A DNA stretch of 42,631 nucleotides from Hyphomicrobiales bacterium (GCA_017640685.1 JAEPQF010000013.1:1-42631); one strand, 5' to 3'; positions 24,281 through 32,694 are shown, counted from the stretch's first letter. Numbers and translations are program-made. Notes: generated by a model not told the origin, from the letters alone.

Positions 24281-25294
24281 CTAATTAGAAACAACCATTT
24301 TCAATTGATAATCTGCCGCAGCAGCTGCAGCAGCGGTTGAAGACGCACGGTTTTGAGCGGCTTGCTCTTTTTGCAATTGATTGAAATAAGCTTCGCATTC
24401 AGCGATATATTCATCCTGAGAAGCTTTATGGGATGAGCGATGCCGGCGAATAATGCGCAAATCACCACGCACTTCATTCAGGGCTGTCTCATTGGCCAGT
24501 TTCCGCCTTTTCAGAGCTTCGAAGGGAAGGTTCGTCACTTGAACCGTTTTGAAAGTGCCGTAATAAAGTTTGAGAAGGGAGATTTTAACAGCAGCACCGC
24601 CGGTCACTTCAAGAAAAATTTGAGAAATCAATTGCAGCACAAAAGCTGTTTCAATGACCTGCGATGGTGCACTAAACGCATCTGAACTTCCGCCAACGAC
24701 GTTCACTAAAACGAAGCAAACACTCCAGCATAAAAAGCCATAAATGGTGATATTGTTCAGCAGGTCACGAAAGTTTCTTTGCTCACCTTCGGTTCTCATA
24801 TCATCGTGTTTCTCGGCCAAAACCCAGACCATGAGCAAGATTGGGAAAATGAATAAAATCGCTTTCCAAGGTGCTTCTATGATAAATTCAAAGCGTGTGC
24901 TCTGAGTTACAATGCCAGCCATTGTTGTCACCAACATTGGGGCAGAAATGGCGCTCAGCCCTAAGCCAAGACCGATCTTTAATTTATAGCTTGTAGCGTT
25001 TTCCGCTAACGGCTCATCTGTTGGTCTTTCGACAAATTCATCGGTGCCTTCAAGCTCTTTATCCATCTTTTCAGCTTCCGTTTGTAGGCGGCTTTGTTCT
25101 GCTAAAAGCTCAGTTTCCGTCTGCTTTACGTCTTCAGGGTCAAATCCGGTAAAGCGTTGAAATACTGAAATTGCATAAGCTTTCACTTTTGCTAAAGCAT
25201 CATCCATGCCTATCATTTTTGAAATTACATCTTTTTTGATGTCTGGTGATGAGGGCGCATCACCATAGTCTTCCCTTTTTATACTAAGCGCCAT
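24281..25294 (-). CDS. Multi-pass membrane protein of the transfer operon, unknown
   Basis: This 337-residue protein has a cytoplasmic, partly coiled-coil N-terminus (about 55-85, Gln/Glu-rich), four membrane segments (about 104-128, 140-160, 180-203 and 215-240), and a basic helical C-terminus ending in an Ala-rich stretch. It is 11 bp before the exported-protein gene and on the same strand, so the two and the coupling protein probably form one operon. It does not match VirB6, TrbL or TraG membrane parts that I recognise. Confidence 0.65.
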   Translation of the reverse strand: MALSIKREDYGDAPSSPDIKKDVISKMIGMDDALAKVKAYAISVFQRFTGFDPEDVKQTETELLAEQSRLQTEAEKMDKELEGTDEFVERPTDEPLAENATSYKLKIGLGLGLSAISAPMLVTTMAGIVTQSTRFEFIIEAPWKAILFIFPILLMVWVLAEKHDDMRTEGEQRNFRDLLNNITIYGFLCWSVCFVLVNVVGGSSDAFSAPSQVIETAFVLQLISQIFLEVTGGAAVKISLLKLYYGTFKTVQVTNLPFEALKRRKLANETALNEVRGDLRIIRRHRSSHKASQDEYIAECEAYFNQLQKEQAAQNRASSTAAAAAAADYQLKMVVSN

Positions 25295-25428
25295 GGGGCT
25301 AACCTTTCAGTCTGTTTATAAGGTGAGGGGGAGCGTTAACTGACTTGCGTTTTAGCAAGACAATTTTTTCATTTGAGATCTTTTCAAATGTTGTAATTGA
25401 TTTAATTTTTTATGGGTAGTTTTGGTGA

Positions 25429-25473
25429 GTGAGGAATGTGGCTGTTACTCAGCTTCATCAAGAGTTTCCTCAC
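25429..25473. repeat. Inverted repeat followed by T-run
   Basis: GTGAGGAA (25429-25436) and TTCCTCAC (25466-25473) form an eight-base stem, followed on the plus strand by TTTTTTA. It resembles a terminator for plus-strand transcription, although neighbouring genes are on the minus strand, and the loop is long (29 nt). The rest of 25295-25590 is AT-rich with no gene that I can support. Confidence 0.35.
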
Positions 25474-25590
25474 TTTTTTATTCATATTTTTTTAGCACAA
25501 CTTTATCTGACCAGCGGTAAAGTTTAAAAATTTTTATTTAATAATTTTATAGAATACTTAATGCTTGAGCTCATTTTTTGTATTCGAAAA

Positions 25591-26037
25591 TTATTTTTTA
25601 TGCCGGGGAACTCGTAGACTCATTTCCGGATTTGCGGCCAAGATTAAAGTCGAAAAACAACGAAACAAACAACGATATTTACTGCTTATACGAGGGAGCA
25701 CTGTATTCGGAACAGCGGTATAAAATGTTTTTCGAACCCATTGGCGACATTTTTCATTGTACTCATCTGCGCTTCTATCAAATAGGCTCCAGTTAGGAAC
25801 GAAGAGGGGATCTGGCCACTTAAATTCCTGTCTTTTCTCATCAATAATAATTACTTTAGATTTTGAATATTCATTAAGCAAAAAAGATGGGGCATCACTC
25901 GGCTTTATCTTTTCCTTCAAAAAAATGCAATATCCCAAATTTCGCAAAGCTCTAACTATGAAAGGGTTCTTACTTTCTTCAATTGTTAAAAATGTAATGT
26001 GATTATCATTATTAATAATTGTTGGTTGCAAGCTCAT
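25591..26037 (-). CDS. Unknown protein in AT-rich DNA
   Basis: This 148-residue protein starts at an ATG preceded by AAGGAG, a good ribosome site. It has no signal or membrane segment. Visible features are a beta-alpha-like start (ITFLTIEESKNPFIVRALRN), VIIIDEKRQEF near residue 62-72, and a basic C-terminus. The last 40 residues look less protein-like, so a frameshift near the end is possible. No family recognised. A 33-residue gene lies directly before it on the same strand. Confidence 0.5.
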   Translation of the reverse strand: MSLQPTIINNDNHITFLTIEESKNPFIVRALRNLGYCIFLKEKIKPSDAPSFLLNEYSKSKVIIIDEKRQEFKWPDPLFVPNWSLFDRSADEYNEKCRQWVRKTFYTAVPNTVLPRISSKYRCLFRCFSTLILAANPEMSLRVPRHKK

Positions 26038-26080
26038 ATTAATGTCTCCTTATTTCTCCTTTTTCTATTCGATGTTTCAA

Positions 26081-26119
26081 TGGCCAGTAGTGCTTTGAAA
26101 AAATGTGCACTTCCGGCCA
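26081..26119. repeat. Imperfect hairpin between two small minus-strand genes
   Basis: TGGCCAGTAGTGC (26081-26093) and GCACTTCCGGCCA (26107-26119) pair at 11 of 13 positions around a 13-nt loop. It lies between the 33-residue gene and the 148-residue gene on the minus strand and could modulate readthrough or translation of the latter. Confidence 0.4.
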
Positions 26120-26129
26120 AATTAATGAT

Positions 26130-26231
26130 TCAGAAATTCATATCAATGTCACGCCATGGAATAGTCCAATCAGTAGGTATCGATGTGTTGTCGTCATTTT
26201 GGTAATTGTTTCTAATTAAGGAAAAAAGCAT
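26130..26231 (-). CDS. 33-residue small protein, unknown
   Basis: ATG 26231 is preceded by AAAGGAG at 8-nt spacing. The frame runs 33 codons to TGA and reads MLFSLIRNNYQNDDN, ending TDWTIPWRDIDMNF. The end is rich in Trp, Asp and Ile and does not look random. It has no transmembrane segment. It precedes the 148-residue gene at about 92 bp and may share a transcript. Very small genes are hard to prove from sequence alone. Confidence 0.4.
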   Translation of the reverse strand: MLFSLIRNNYQNDDNTSIPTDWTIPWRDIDMNF

Positions 26232-26773
26232 ACATAAGTCTCCTTTATTTTTTCACTGACTGTTCGAAAGGCAAGCGCAAGCCTTTATTGCCAGACTAGT
26301 AGCTATATCTTTGAAACATGAAATTGGAAATGAAATGAATATTCACTAAAAGACGAAAAGAAATGTTCGTAGAAAATAATTTGTGAATGAATGATCTAGA
26401 TTCAGATTACTTTTATATGTCATCAAAAGTCCTCCTACACTCAATATGATTAGAAATTACGTTTAAAACACACTATAAGCTAATAACTGCCTTAGACATA
26501 TGAATTCACGCAATATATTTTTATTTAATGTATTAGTAGAAGTATTTTTAAATTTTGATGTTTTTATACATTATTATAATGACAAATATACTTTTTTATT
26601 TTTTTATTATATATTACAATAATTTATTTCTATTTTAATGTGACTTTCAATAAACCCGTGTATCATTAGACGTAAACAAAAATGATATTATTTTTAAATT
26701 TTATGTACCACTAGTAGTTACATCATTTGTCAATATTGTAAAATTATGACAAGCATTACAGTGAGGTTTTAGC
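26232..26773. other. AT-rich gene-free stretch
   Basis: About 540 bp of very AT-rich DNA separates two divergent genes. It holds one short hairpin (AAAGGC, loop AAGCGCAA, GCCTTT around 26268-26287), long T/A runs and probable promoters facing both ways, but no gene I can support. Such DNA is typical of recently acquired islands bound by H-NS-like silencers (general knowledge, not shown here). Confidence 0.5.
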
Positions 26774-27535
26774 ATGGTATTGCGCCGCTTGAATAAAAAA
26801 GCCAATAAGTACTTATTCAACAGTCCTTTAAACAATACTCAAGTTGAAAAATTAATCCGAAACTACATTTATAACAAGAGTGTCAGAGAAATAGGTATAA
26901 AGGTAGGTGTTAGCCCTACAACAGTTCAACAGAATATAAAGCTAATTGATAAACGGATATCGGAACTAGATATTTTAAATTGTCGGGTTGTTCAAATCGG
27001 AAGTCAAAATTCGCAATTCACCGAGGCAAGGCGAGAGTTTTGGAAATTTCGCAAAAAACATTACAAGCTTACTATTGGGAGACTTAAAGAAAAACGTTTC
27101 CAGCTACCTGATAAATTAAGCATGAAAAATATGCACCAATTTTCAGATGAAAAACTAAGATGCACTAGCACGATTCTTGCTAGCACTATTGCATTAAAGT
27201 TCGCGGATGAATCCGTAACTAAAAAAGATAAAACTATGAATAAAAAAGCAGCTCATATACAAACTGCTGACATATTTGTAAAAGGTTTGCGTATATCAGG
27301 TCCTTTAAATCAACCCGTAAATGATTACCGTCGAAAAGAAGCTATGCGGTTAGTATGTGAAGAATTTGCAAAACTATACTGTTTCAGAACCCAAGCTAAA
27401 TATTGGTCATTAAATTGCGAAATCTACTATGAAATATTTGGAGACTCCCAATACACAAACAGAAATCAACCTGCATATAAAAAACAATATCAAGAGAAAA
27501 TCAAAAAAAGGAATAATGAACTTAAAAAGCAGTAA
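26774..27535 (+). CDS. HTH-containing unknown protein
   Basis: This 253-residue basic protein has a helix-turn-helix near its N-terminus (residues about 30-62: YNKSVREIGIKVGVSPTTVQ), reminiscent of transposase or resolvase-type HTHs that recognise repeats. The rest is Lys-rich and helical and contains a Cys (LRCTSTIL) and a DYRRKEAMRLVCEEF helix. Codon use is strongly AT-biased, unlike the resolvase downstream. It is convergent with that resolvase at a 33-bp distance. It might be a regulator or part of an unrecognised insertion element. Confidence 0.6.
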   Translation: MVLRRLNKKANKYLFNSPLNNTQVEKLIRNYIYNKSVREIGIKVGVSPTTVQQNIKLIDKRISELDILNCRVVQIGSQNSQFTEARREFWKFRKKHYKLTIGRLKEKRFQLPDKLSMKNMHQFSDEKLRCTSTILASTIALKFADESVTKKDKTMNKKAAHIQTADIFVKGLRISGPLNQPVNDYRRKEAMRLVCEEFAKLYCFRTQAKYWSLNCEIYYEIFGDSQYTNRNQPAYKKQYQEKIKKRNNELKKQ

Positions 27536-27568
27536 TGGCTCTATTTCTATCTGACCTGTAACCTTGCT

Positions 27569-28192
27569 TTAGATATACAACTGCCAATTATACCCATAGC
27601 GATGGAAGGCACGTTGCAGTGTGACACGTGAAACGCCGAGCGCTTTGGCAGCTTCTTTGCAGGTCTGCCGGCCTTCACAGATTGCAACAAACGCCCGGGC
27701 CACGTCATCATCGCTTAAGATAAACTTGCGCCCTCCCACACGTCCGCGTTTACGCGCGGCTTCCAAACCGTTCATGGTGTTTTCATAAATTAAATCACGG
27801 TGGAATTGAGAAACGGCAGCAAAGATATGGTAAATCATTTTGCCACCTGATGTGCTGGTATCAAGCCCTTCAGTCAGAGAGCAAAAATGAATATTATTCT
27901 GCTCAAAATGCTCAAGCAACTGCGAGAGATGTGTGACTGAACGTCCCAAGCGATCTAGCTTGTATACAATCAACATGTCATCTTTGCGCAATGTTGCCAT
28001 AGCTTTATCCAAGCCCGGGCGTGAATGATTTTTTCCAGAAACACCATGGTCGCTAAAGACCTCATCACATTCAACATTTGTAAGCGCATCAATTTGGCGA
28101 TCTAGATTCTGATCTACCGTTGAGACACGGGCATAACCGATCTTTCGCCCTATGGGAGCCGCCGGGCGTAGAACCCCGTTCCACACGCTCAT
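27569..28192 (-). CDS. Small serine recombinase (resolvase/invertase family)
   Basis: This 207-residue protein has the resolvase catalytic domain (Ser24 in GYARVSTVDQ; KLDRLGRSVTHL near 97-108; the E-helix LEAARKRGRVGGR near 164-176) and a C-terminal helix-turn-helix (CKEAAKALGVSRVTLQRAF). This matches Tn3-type resolvases and plasmid resolvases such as those that resolve multimers. No transposase of the Tn3 type is nearby, so plasmid multimer resolution or inversion is plausible. GAGAGG precedes the ATG. Confidence 0.9.
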   Translation of the reverse strand: MSVWNGVLRPAAPIGRKIGYARVSTVDQNLDRQIDALTNVECDEVFSDHGVSGKNHSRPGLDKAMATLRKDDMLIVYKLDRLGRSVTHLSQLLEHFEQNNIHFCSLTEGLDTSTSGGKMIYHIFAAVSQFHRDLIYENTMNGLEAARKRGRVGGRKFILSDDDVARAFVAICEGRQTCKEAAKALGVSRVTLQRAFHRYGYNWQLYI

Positions 28193-28208
28193 GAGAACCT
28201 CTCAATCT

Positions 28209-28232
28209 GTTCACATACGAAGGATTGTGAAC
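28209..28232. promoter_or_regulatory. Inverted repeat upstream of the resolvase, possible res subsite
   Basis: GTTCACA (28209-28215) and TGTGAAC (28226-28232) are perfect inverted copies with 10 bp between, 17 bp upstream of the resolvase ATG. Small serine recombinases bind imperfect dyads beside their own genes, which suits this position. The spacing is somewhat unlike classical res subsites. Confidence 0.4.
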
Positions 28233-28461
28233 GGCGCGCATAATTTTCATATCTCCTTTTAAAAATCGCTGGAAAGCCGCAGAAAACGGAAAATACAAGT
28301 ATATTTTTATAGTTATGTAATATATAAATCAATATGTTCTCTAACCTTGGTTGATGAACAACCATAGACACTTGACAAATATCAATACAATAACTTCTTT
28401 ACTTGAATTGATATTTTATGTTACAAAAACATCAATAAGAACAAGAAAGTTAACCGAGGGT

Positions 28462-28492
28462 GTGTCTGAAACCGATAAACGGTTGGAGACAC
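28462..28492 (+). promoter_or_regulatory. Hairpin covering the ribosome site of the 28495 gene
   Basis: GTGTCTGAAACCG (28462-28474) and CGGTTGGAGACAC (28480-28492) form an 11-of-13-bp stem with loop ATAAA. The GGAG ribosome site (28485-28488) of the next gene is inside the 3' arm, and the ATG follows two bases after it. Folding would hide the site, so translation may be conditional. Confidence 0.55.
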
Positions 28493-28494
28493 AT

Positions 28495-29019
28495 ATGGCA
28501 CCGCCAAAAATAGCGAAGGACTGGACATCCGCTGGTATGGGGATACTCGTTGCTGCGGGGCTGACTTTTGCTAGCGTTGCGAATGATGCCGATAAAGCTT
28601 TTGCTGGTGAACCATTACAAAAAACTGCTACTAGTACAGAAATAACGAAATTGATAGAAGCTACACGCAGCGCAAATAAATACGCCGTTAGTCATTATGG
28701 TGTTGGGATTGTTATCCATGTAGGACAAGATATTCCGAACCGTCATTTCAAATCTGCTGATGAATTTGGTCAGGCAGTCGTGAATTTATTCAAAGAACGC
28801 TACGGCGTTGATGCTCAATATTTCTTAAGCCCGAATGATACTAAATATTCCGGTATGACATATCATATAGGTCATCTGATACACGGTGCAGGAAATGGCA
28901 CTGAGGTTAAAAGTGTGAAACAGGGGCTAAAAGCCATGGGAGATGTCGTACAACAATTAAAAATTGTTAAAGAATTAGCGCAAGCCCCACTCGATAAGCC
29001 TATTCCCGATCCGGGCTAA
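28495..29019 (+). CDS. Exported or membrane-anchored protein, unknown
   Basis: I chose ATG 28495 since GGAG lies six bases before it; the frame is open for 48 codons further upstream, but that part is poorly protein-like. The 174-residue product has a signal or anchor (about residues 12-31, ending in FAGEP), then a domain with VSHYGVGIVIHVGQDIP and a His-containing YHIGHLIHGAG. It ends in Pro/Asp-rich DKPIPDPG. It may act in the periplasm. No family recognised. Translation could be controlled by the hairpin overlapping its ribosome site. Confidence 0.6.
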   Translation: MAPPKIAKDWTSAGMGILVAAGLTFASVANDADKAFAGEPLQKTATSTEITKLIEATRSANKYAVSHYGVGIVIHVGQDIPNRHFKSADEFGQAVVNLFKERYGVDAQYFLSPNDTKYSGMTYHIGHLIHGAGNGTEVKSVKQGLKAMGDVVQQLKIVKELAQAPLDKPIPDPG

Positions 29020-29031
29020 AAATATCTCAAT

Positions 29032-30003
29032 TTAACTTTTTAAAATAAAATCGTTCGGCTTGATCTCAGGGGCATTTTGTTCTTGTTCGGTTGTATCAAC
29101 TACAGCAGTTTTAAAGGCCTTCCCCGCTGGCGCTTCGACTTTAATCTCAGACTTTGTTGATGTGCTGGCAAAACCGACAAAGCCATCATCGCTATCTTTT
29201 TGTGTAGTCTTATTTATTTCTTTGTCTCTGTTTTTGTTATAACCCTCTCCGCCTCTTTCAGCAATTTCTTCGTGTTGTGTCTCGACAATAACCGTAGTGG
29301 CTCCCGCTGTGTTTTTCGAAGATTCATCAATTTTTTTGAAAGCAGCTTCTTTATCGCCTTTGGAGTAATCAGCGTCTGCCTGTTGTACTTTTTGTACAGT
29401 CTTTTTATAGACTTTGTGGTCACGAATAATATTCGCCACCGGATCATCCGCATATTGCGGTTTGATTTGACCGGTATGCGGGTCAATAATTTCGACTGCT
29501 ATTGCTTTCAAGACCCGGCGCTGATAATCCGAATCACTTTCATCCTCTAAGCGCTTTGGTACATTATCCTCACCAAGAATGCTCTTCGCATAGTTTTCAA
29601 AACTGTCGCCGGTCGCTGCTTCAATCTCCGCGACGACCTGAAAGATTTCCCAATCAGTTTTATTATCAAAGATTTCATTGGCAATGTAATGCCCAACTTG
29701 ACCATCTTGAATGAGGTTGAGATAGAACGCCCAGTCTTCTGCATCTTTGTCTGCGCGTTTTTGTGCTGCGGTGCTTTCCTTTATCGTTTTTGCCGCGCCC
29801 GTCACCGCTATGCGCCCACCGAGAAGATTGGCAAGGTCAAGACCTTCAAAAGCATTCATCAATCCTTGGATGGATTTACCGTGGTCGTGCTGTTCTTCAA
29901 TAAATCTGGCTGTTGTCATAAACGCAGCACGAACGCGGGATACGTCAAAAGCCCTTGATGTAAATTCTTCGCGAATACTCTGTCTTTCCGGTGCTTTTGC
30001 CAT
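29032..30003 (-). CDS. Hydrophilic cytoplasmic protein, unknown
   Basis: This 323-residue protein has no signal peptide. Residues 1-190 are helical with several Trp and acidic residues (DAEDWAFYLNLIQDGQVGHY). Residues 200-323 are low-complexity, Lys/Glu/Thr-rich and probably disordered. It faces the 28495 gene convergently, with 12 bp between stops. No domain recognised; the ordered-then-disordered layout resembles phage or plasmid accessory proteins, but this is only an impression. Confidence 0.6.
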   Translation of the reverse strand: MAKAPERQSIREEFTSRAFDVSRVRAAFMTTARFIEEQHDHGKSIQGLMNAFEGLDLANLLGGRIAVTGAAKTIKESTAAQKRADKDAEDWAFYLNLIQDGQVGHYIANEIFDNKTDWEIFQVVAEIEAATGDSFENYAKSILGEDNVPKRLEDESDSDYQRRVLKAIAVEIIDPHTGQIKPQYADDPVANIIRDHKVYKKTVQKVQQADADYSKGDKEAAFKKIDESSKNTAGATTVIVETQHEEIAERGGEGYNKNRDKEINKTTQKDSDDGFVGFASTSTKSEIKVEAPAGKAFKTAVVDTTEQEQNAPEIKPNDFILKS

Positions 30004-30193
30004 TTATGATGCTCTCAAATGTCTTTTTTTTGTATTCCTATTGTGCTGGATTTAAGTGAAGATGACTTTAATTATGGAATGTATTTGAGGTAAATTTGAG
30101 CTAAATTTTATACGTCTTCGACCTAGACTCCCAGTTTGTAAAATAGTCAATTACGTAAAACGCTTCCTAATAAAATATTAACGACAGATCATC

Positions 30194-30205
30194 TATGATG
30201 GATGT
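30194..30205 (+). promoter_or_regulatory. -10-like element directly before the 30206 start
   Basis: TATGAT (30194-30199) ends six bases before ATG 30206, and no ribosome site intervenes, which points to a leaderless or nearly leaderless transcript. No good -35 element was found at 16-18 nt upstream, so the call is weak. Confidence 0.3.
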
Positions 30206-30952
30206 ATGGAGTTAATGGACTTGGTTCTTGATGCGAACTTAAAGTCTCTGCACAGTGAAAGTACTGAAGTCAGAGAAGCTGTTCTACGCCTACATAATTT
30301 TATGCTGGAGCAATCACTCCCCCATCAGGCGATCTATATTGAATTGCATAAAATCACCCATTTTACCCTTGAAAATATGCATTATGAGCAAGCAACCGTT
30401 AGGGCTATCGCAGATGCTTTAGCAGTGCATATGAGCAAGGCTATTCAGACACCATCATTAAATGAAGATGAGCGATTTTTGGGGATTGGATATTATCTGA
30501 ATGCCTTGGTCGATGTCTGCGCAGCAATGAATAGCGTATACCCCGGACAGGCCGCTTTTGACATTTTGCAAGCTATTTTAAAGATACATCATACACAAGA
30601 CAGGCATCCCTATACAATCAAGGAAACAGGAGCTTATTCCTTTCTCGGAGGTTCTGATTTTTTCGTCGAAACAGAACACACAATTGTTGCCACAGCCTTG
30701 GCTCCCGGTCTTCAGAAATTAGCAGCAGCAATTCGCGGCGCACAAAGTATTATGATTACCTATGATGTTCGAAAGCAAAGTCTTAAAAATCATCGTGATA
30801 CGATTATTAATATGATTGAACAGTGTCACGAGCTTTCTTATTCCCCACTGTTCACCGCATCGCAAATTAACGCTTTTGACTTTGACAAAAACATTGCTGA
30901 TTTTCTCACGCTTAACCATGATCTAATCCCTTACATCATGACAAAAAATTAA
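30206..30952 (+). CDS. Helical cytoplasmic protein, unknown
   Basis: This 248-residue protein is largely helical without signal or membrane segments (EVREAVLRLHNFMLEQSL, FLGIGYYLNALVDVCAAMNS). A second in-frame ATG lies three codons after the first (30215). It begins a plus-strand run of three genes: this, the two-repeat protein (9-bp gap) and the Fic protein. No family recognised. Confidence 0.6.
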   Translation: MELMDLVLDANLKSLHSESTEVREAVLRLHNFMLEQSLPHQAIYIELHKITHFTLENMHYEQATVRAIADALAVHMSKAIQTPSLNEDERFLGIGYYLNALVDVCAAMNSVYPGQAAFDILQAILKIHHTQDRHPYTIKETGAYSFLGGSDFFVETEHTIVATALAPGLQKLAAAIRGAQSIMITYDVRKQSLKNHRDTIINMIEQCHELSYSPLFTASQINAFDFDKNIADFLTLNHDLIPYIMTKN

Positions 30953-30961
30953 GAGAGGCAT

Positions 30962-31414
30962 ATGGCATTCGATGATATCATCACCATTACGGACAAGATA
31001 AGGCAGATATTAAAGGCGCATCAAAAACGAACTAACGTCAAAGCGATAGGACTGCTTAAAAACACACGCAGGGAAAGACCGGAAGGTCTTACGGCCTACA
31101 CAATCATTCACGCGATTGACGGTAGAAAAAAGAAAATTCATAGAAAGCATCTCGACTATATTCTTGAGAAATGGGAAGCTTTGCCTGATGCGCCAGAGCG
31201 TGTGCAAATTTCTCCAGAAACTCGTGATCTACTTTGCAATCATCATAAAAGAACAGGCATAGGGTCGCATGCGATTACCACCATTCGCGGCGACTGTCCT
31301 TATGGACTCAGATCGGGTGTTATTCAGCAATGGCTTAACGGCACGGTTAAATCCGCCAACAAAACACATTTCGATTATGTGATTGAACTTTGGTCTAGTC
31401 TGCCTGATCGATAG
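30962..31414 (+). CDS. Protein of two tandem repeats, HTH-like, unknown
   Basis: This 150-residue protein consists of two related halves. The first (about 9-76) and the second (about 80-148) share a pattern: ...ILKAHQKRT / LLCNHHKRTGIG, then RPEGLTAYTIIHAIDG / CPYGLRSGVIQQWLNG, then HLDYILEKWEALPD / HFDYVIELWSSLPD. Each half looks like a compact helical DNA-binding unit ending in a Trp helix. It is preceded by GAGAGG and could be a regulator of the neighbouring genes. No named family recognised. Confidence 0.65.
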   Translation: MAFDDIITITDKIRQILKAHQKRTNVKAIGLLKNTRRERPEGLTAYTIIHAIDGRKKKIHRKHLDYILEKWEALPDAPERVQISPETRDLLCNHHKRTGIGSHAITTIRGDCPYGLRSGVIQQWLNGTVKSANKTHFDYVIELWSSLPDR

Positions 31415-31441
31415 GATTTCACCCTATAAATCATAAATATA

Positions 31442-31477
31442 TTGTTTTTTGAGCGATAGAAGGGTATTCTATCGCTC
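31442..31477 (+). promoter_or_regulatory. Promoter plus 11-bp dyad immediately before fic
   Basis: TTGTTT (31442-31447), 17 nt, and TATTCT (31465-31470) form a sigma70-like promoter ending seven bases before ATG 31478. A perfect dyad, GAGCGATAGAA (31451-31461) and TTCTATCGCTC (31467-31477), overlaps the spacer and -10. No ribosome site exists. This looks like a leaderless message with an operator occupying the promoter. Confidence 0.6.
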
Positions 31478-32602
31478 ATGACATGGAATTGGCAGCAGAA
31501 AAATTGGCCTATATTTGCTTATGATGCGCGTGTGCTCTCGGATTTAGAAGATCAGTTCTTGCATGGTTCCGGTGTGCTTATGGGCGCGCTCAAGCATATG
31601 AATGATGAAGATCGGCAAAATCTCACAATTGAGCTTATTAGCACAGAAGCGCTGAAAACCTCTGAAATTGAAGGGGAGATTTTAAACCGCACTTCCGTTC
31701 AAGCATCTATTCGCCGTAATTTTGGATTGGAAACCGATGGACGGCGCATCCCCCCTGCTGAACGCGGTATCGCTGAGATGATGAGCGATCTATATCAAAG
31801 CTACGATACATCATTATCGCATGCAAAATTGTTTGAATGGCATAAAATGCTCACCAGTGGTCGGCGTGATCTCACTGATATTGGGCGTTACCGCACACAT
31901 GAGGATGCCATGCAGGTCGTCTCAGGTGCGGCGCATGACCCTAAAGTGCATTTTGAAGCACCGCCTTCACATACAATGCATAAGGAAATGGAGCCTTTTA
32001 TTGGATGGTTCAATCAATCCGGTGTTCATAGAAAAGGACAGAGCGCACTTCCTGCTTTAACGCGTGCAGGTTTGGCGCATTTGTGGTTTGTCTGTATACA
32101 TCCCTTTGAAGATGGCAATGGTCGAATTGGCCGCGCCATCAGTGAAAAAGCATTATCCCAAAATCTTGGGCAGCCGACTTTGTTATCATTATCTCAAACC
32201 ATTCAATCGGGAAGAAAATCTTATTATCAAGCGCTTGAAGATAATAACAAAGACCTCGAAATTACTGAGTGGCTTTTCTATTTTGCCAATACGGTTTTAG
32301 AGGCGCAAAAACGTTCTCAGGATTTGATTGATTTTCTGATTGGGAAAGTCCAATTTTATGATCGTTTGCGGGGCAAATTGAACAAGCGACAAGACAAGGT
32401 TATTGCCCGGATGTTCAAAGAAGGGCTGGACGGTTTTAAAGGCGGTTTAAGTGCAGAAAATTATATTTCTATTACCGGTACATCTCCTGCCACCACCACG
32501 CGTGATTTGGCCGATCTTGTCGAGAAGGGTGCTTTACGGAAAACGGGAAAATTACGCCATACACGCTATTGGCTCAATATTGATGTTGAAGCCAAGAGAT
32601 AG
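31478..32602 (+). CDS. Fic-domain protein with N-terminal inhibitory motif
   Basis: This 374-residue Fic protein has the full catalytic motif HPFEDGNGRIGR (208-219) for transfer of AMP (or another phosphate group) to target proteins. The inhibitory helix motif TSEIEG (61-66) identifies the class II self-inhibited form. The C-terminal 70 residues form a winged-helix-like domain (ENYISITGTSPATTTRDLADL, then RYWLN), so it could repress its own promoter, consistent with the dyad over its -10. Target is unknown. It may be stress-related or a toxin-like regulator. Start at 31478 is chosen although no ribosome site exists. Confidence 0.92.
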   Translation: MTWNWQQKNWPIFAYDARVLSDLEDQFLHGSGVLMGALKHMNDEDRQNLTIELISTEALKTSEIEGEILNRTSVQASIRRNFGLETDGRRIPPAERGIAEMMSDLYQSYDTSLSHAKLFEWHKMLTSGRRDLTDIGRYRTHEDAMQVVSGAAHDPKVHFEAPPSHTMHKEMEPFIGWFNQSGVHRKGQSALPALTRAGLAHLWFVCIHPFEDGNGRIGRAISEKALSQNLGQPTLLSLSQTIQSGRKSYYQALEDNNKDLEITEWLFYFANTVLEAQKRSQDLIDFLIGKVQFYDRLRGKLNKRQDKVIARMFKEGLDGFKGGLSAENYISITGTSPATTTRDLADLVEKGALRKTGKLRHTRYWLNIDVEAKR

Positions 32603-32641
32603 AGAATTCCATCCAAACTCGATCTTTGAAGATTATAAAAT

Positions 32642-32665
32642 AGAGGCGCAATCTCTTGCGCCTCT
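32642..32665. terminator. Bidirectional hairpin terminator between fic and 32695 gene
   Basis: AGAGGCGCAA (32642-32651), loop TCTC and TTGCGCCTCT (32656-32665) form a perfect 10-bp stem between two convergent stop codons (32602 and 32695). T-rich flanks are modest. Confidence 0.6.
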
Positions 32666-32694
32666 CATCTGTTCAACTCAGCTTTATATCTTTT

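Noticed and set aside
15824-25294. Search for a complete conjugation system
   Set aside because: Only relaxase, MobC and coupling-protein genes are visible; no VirB4, VirB6, VirB8-11 or Trb homologues occur in the window, so self-transfer cannot be claimed.
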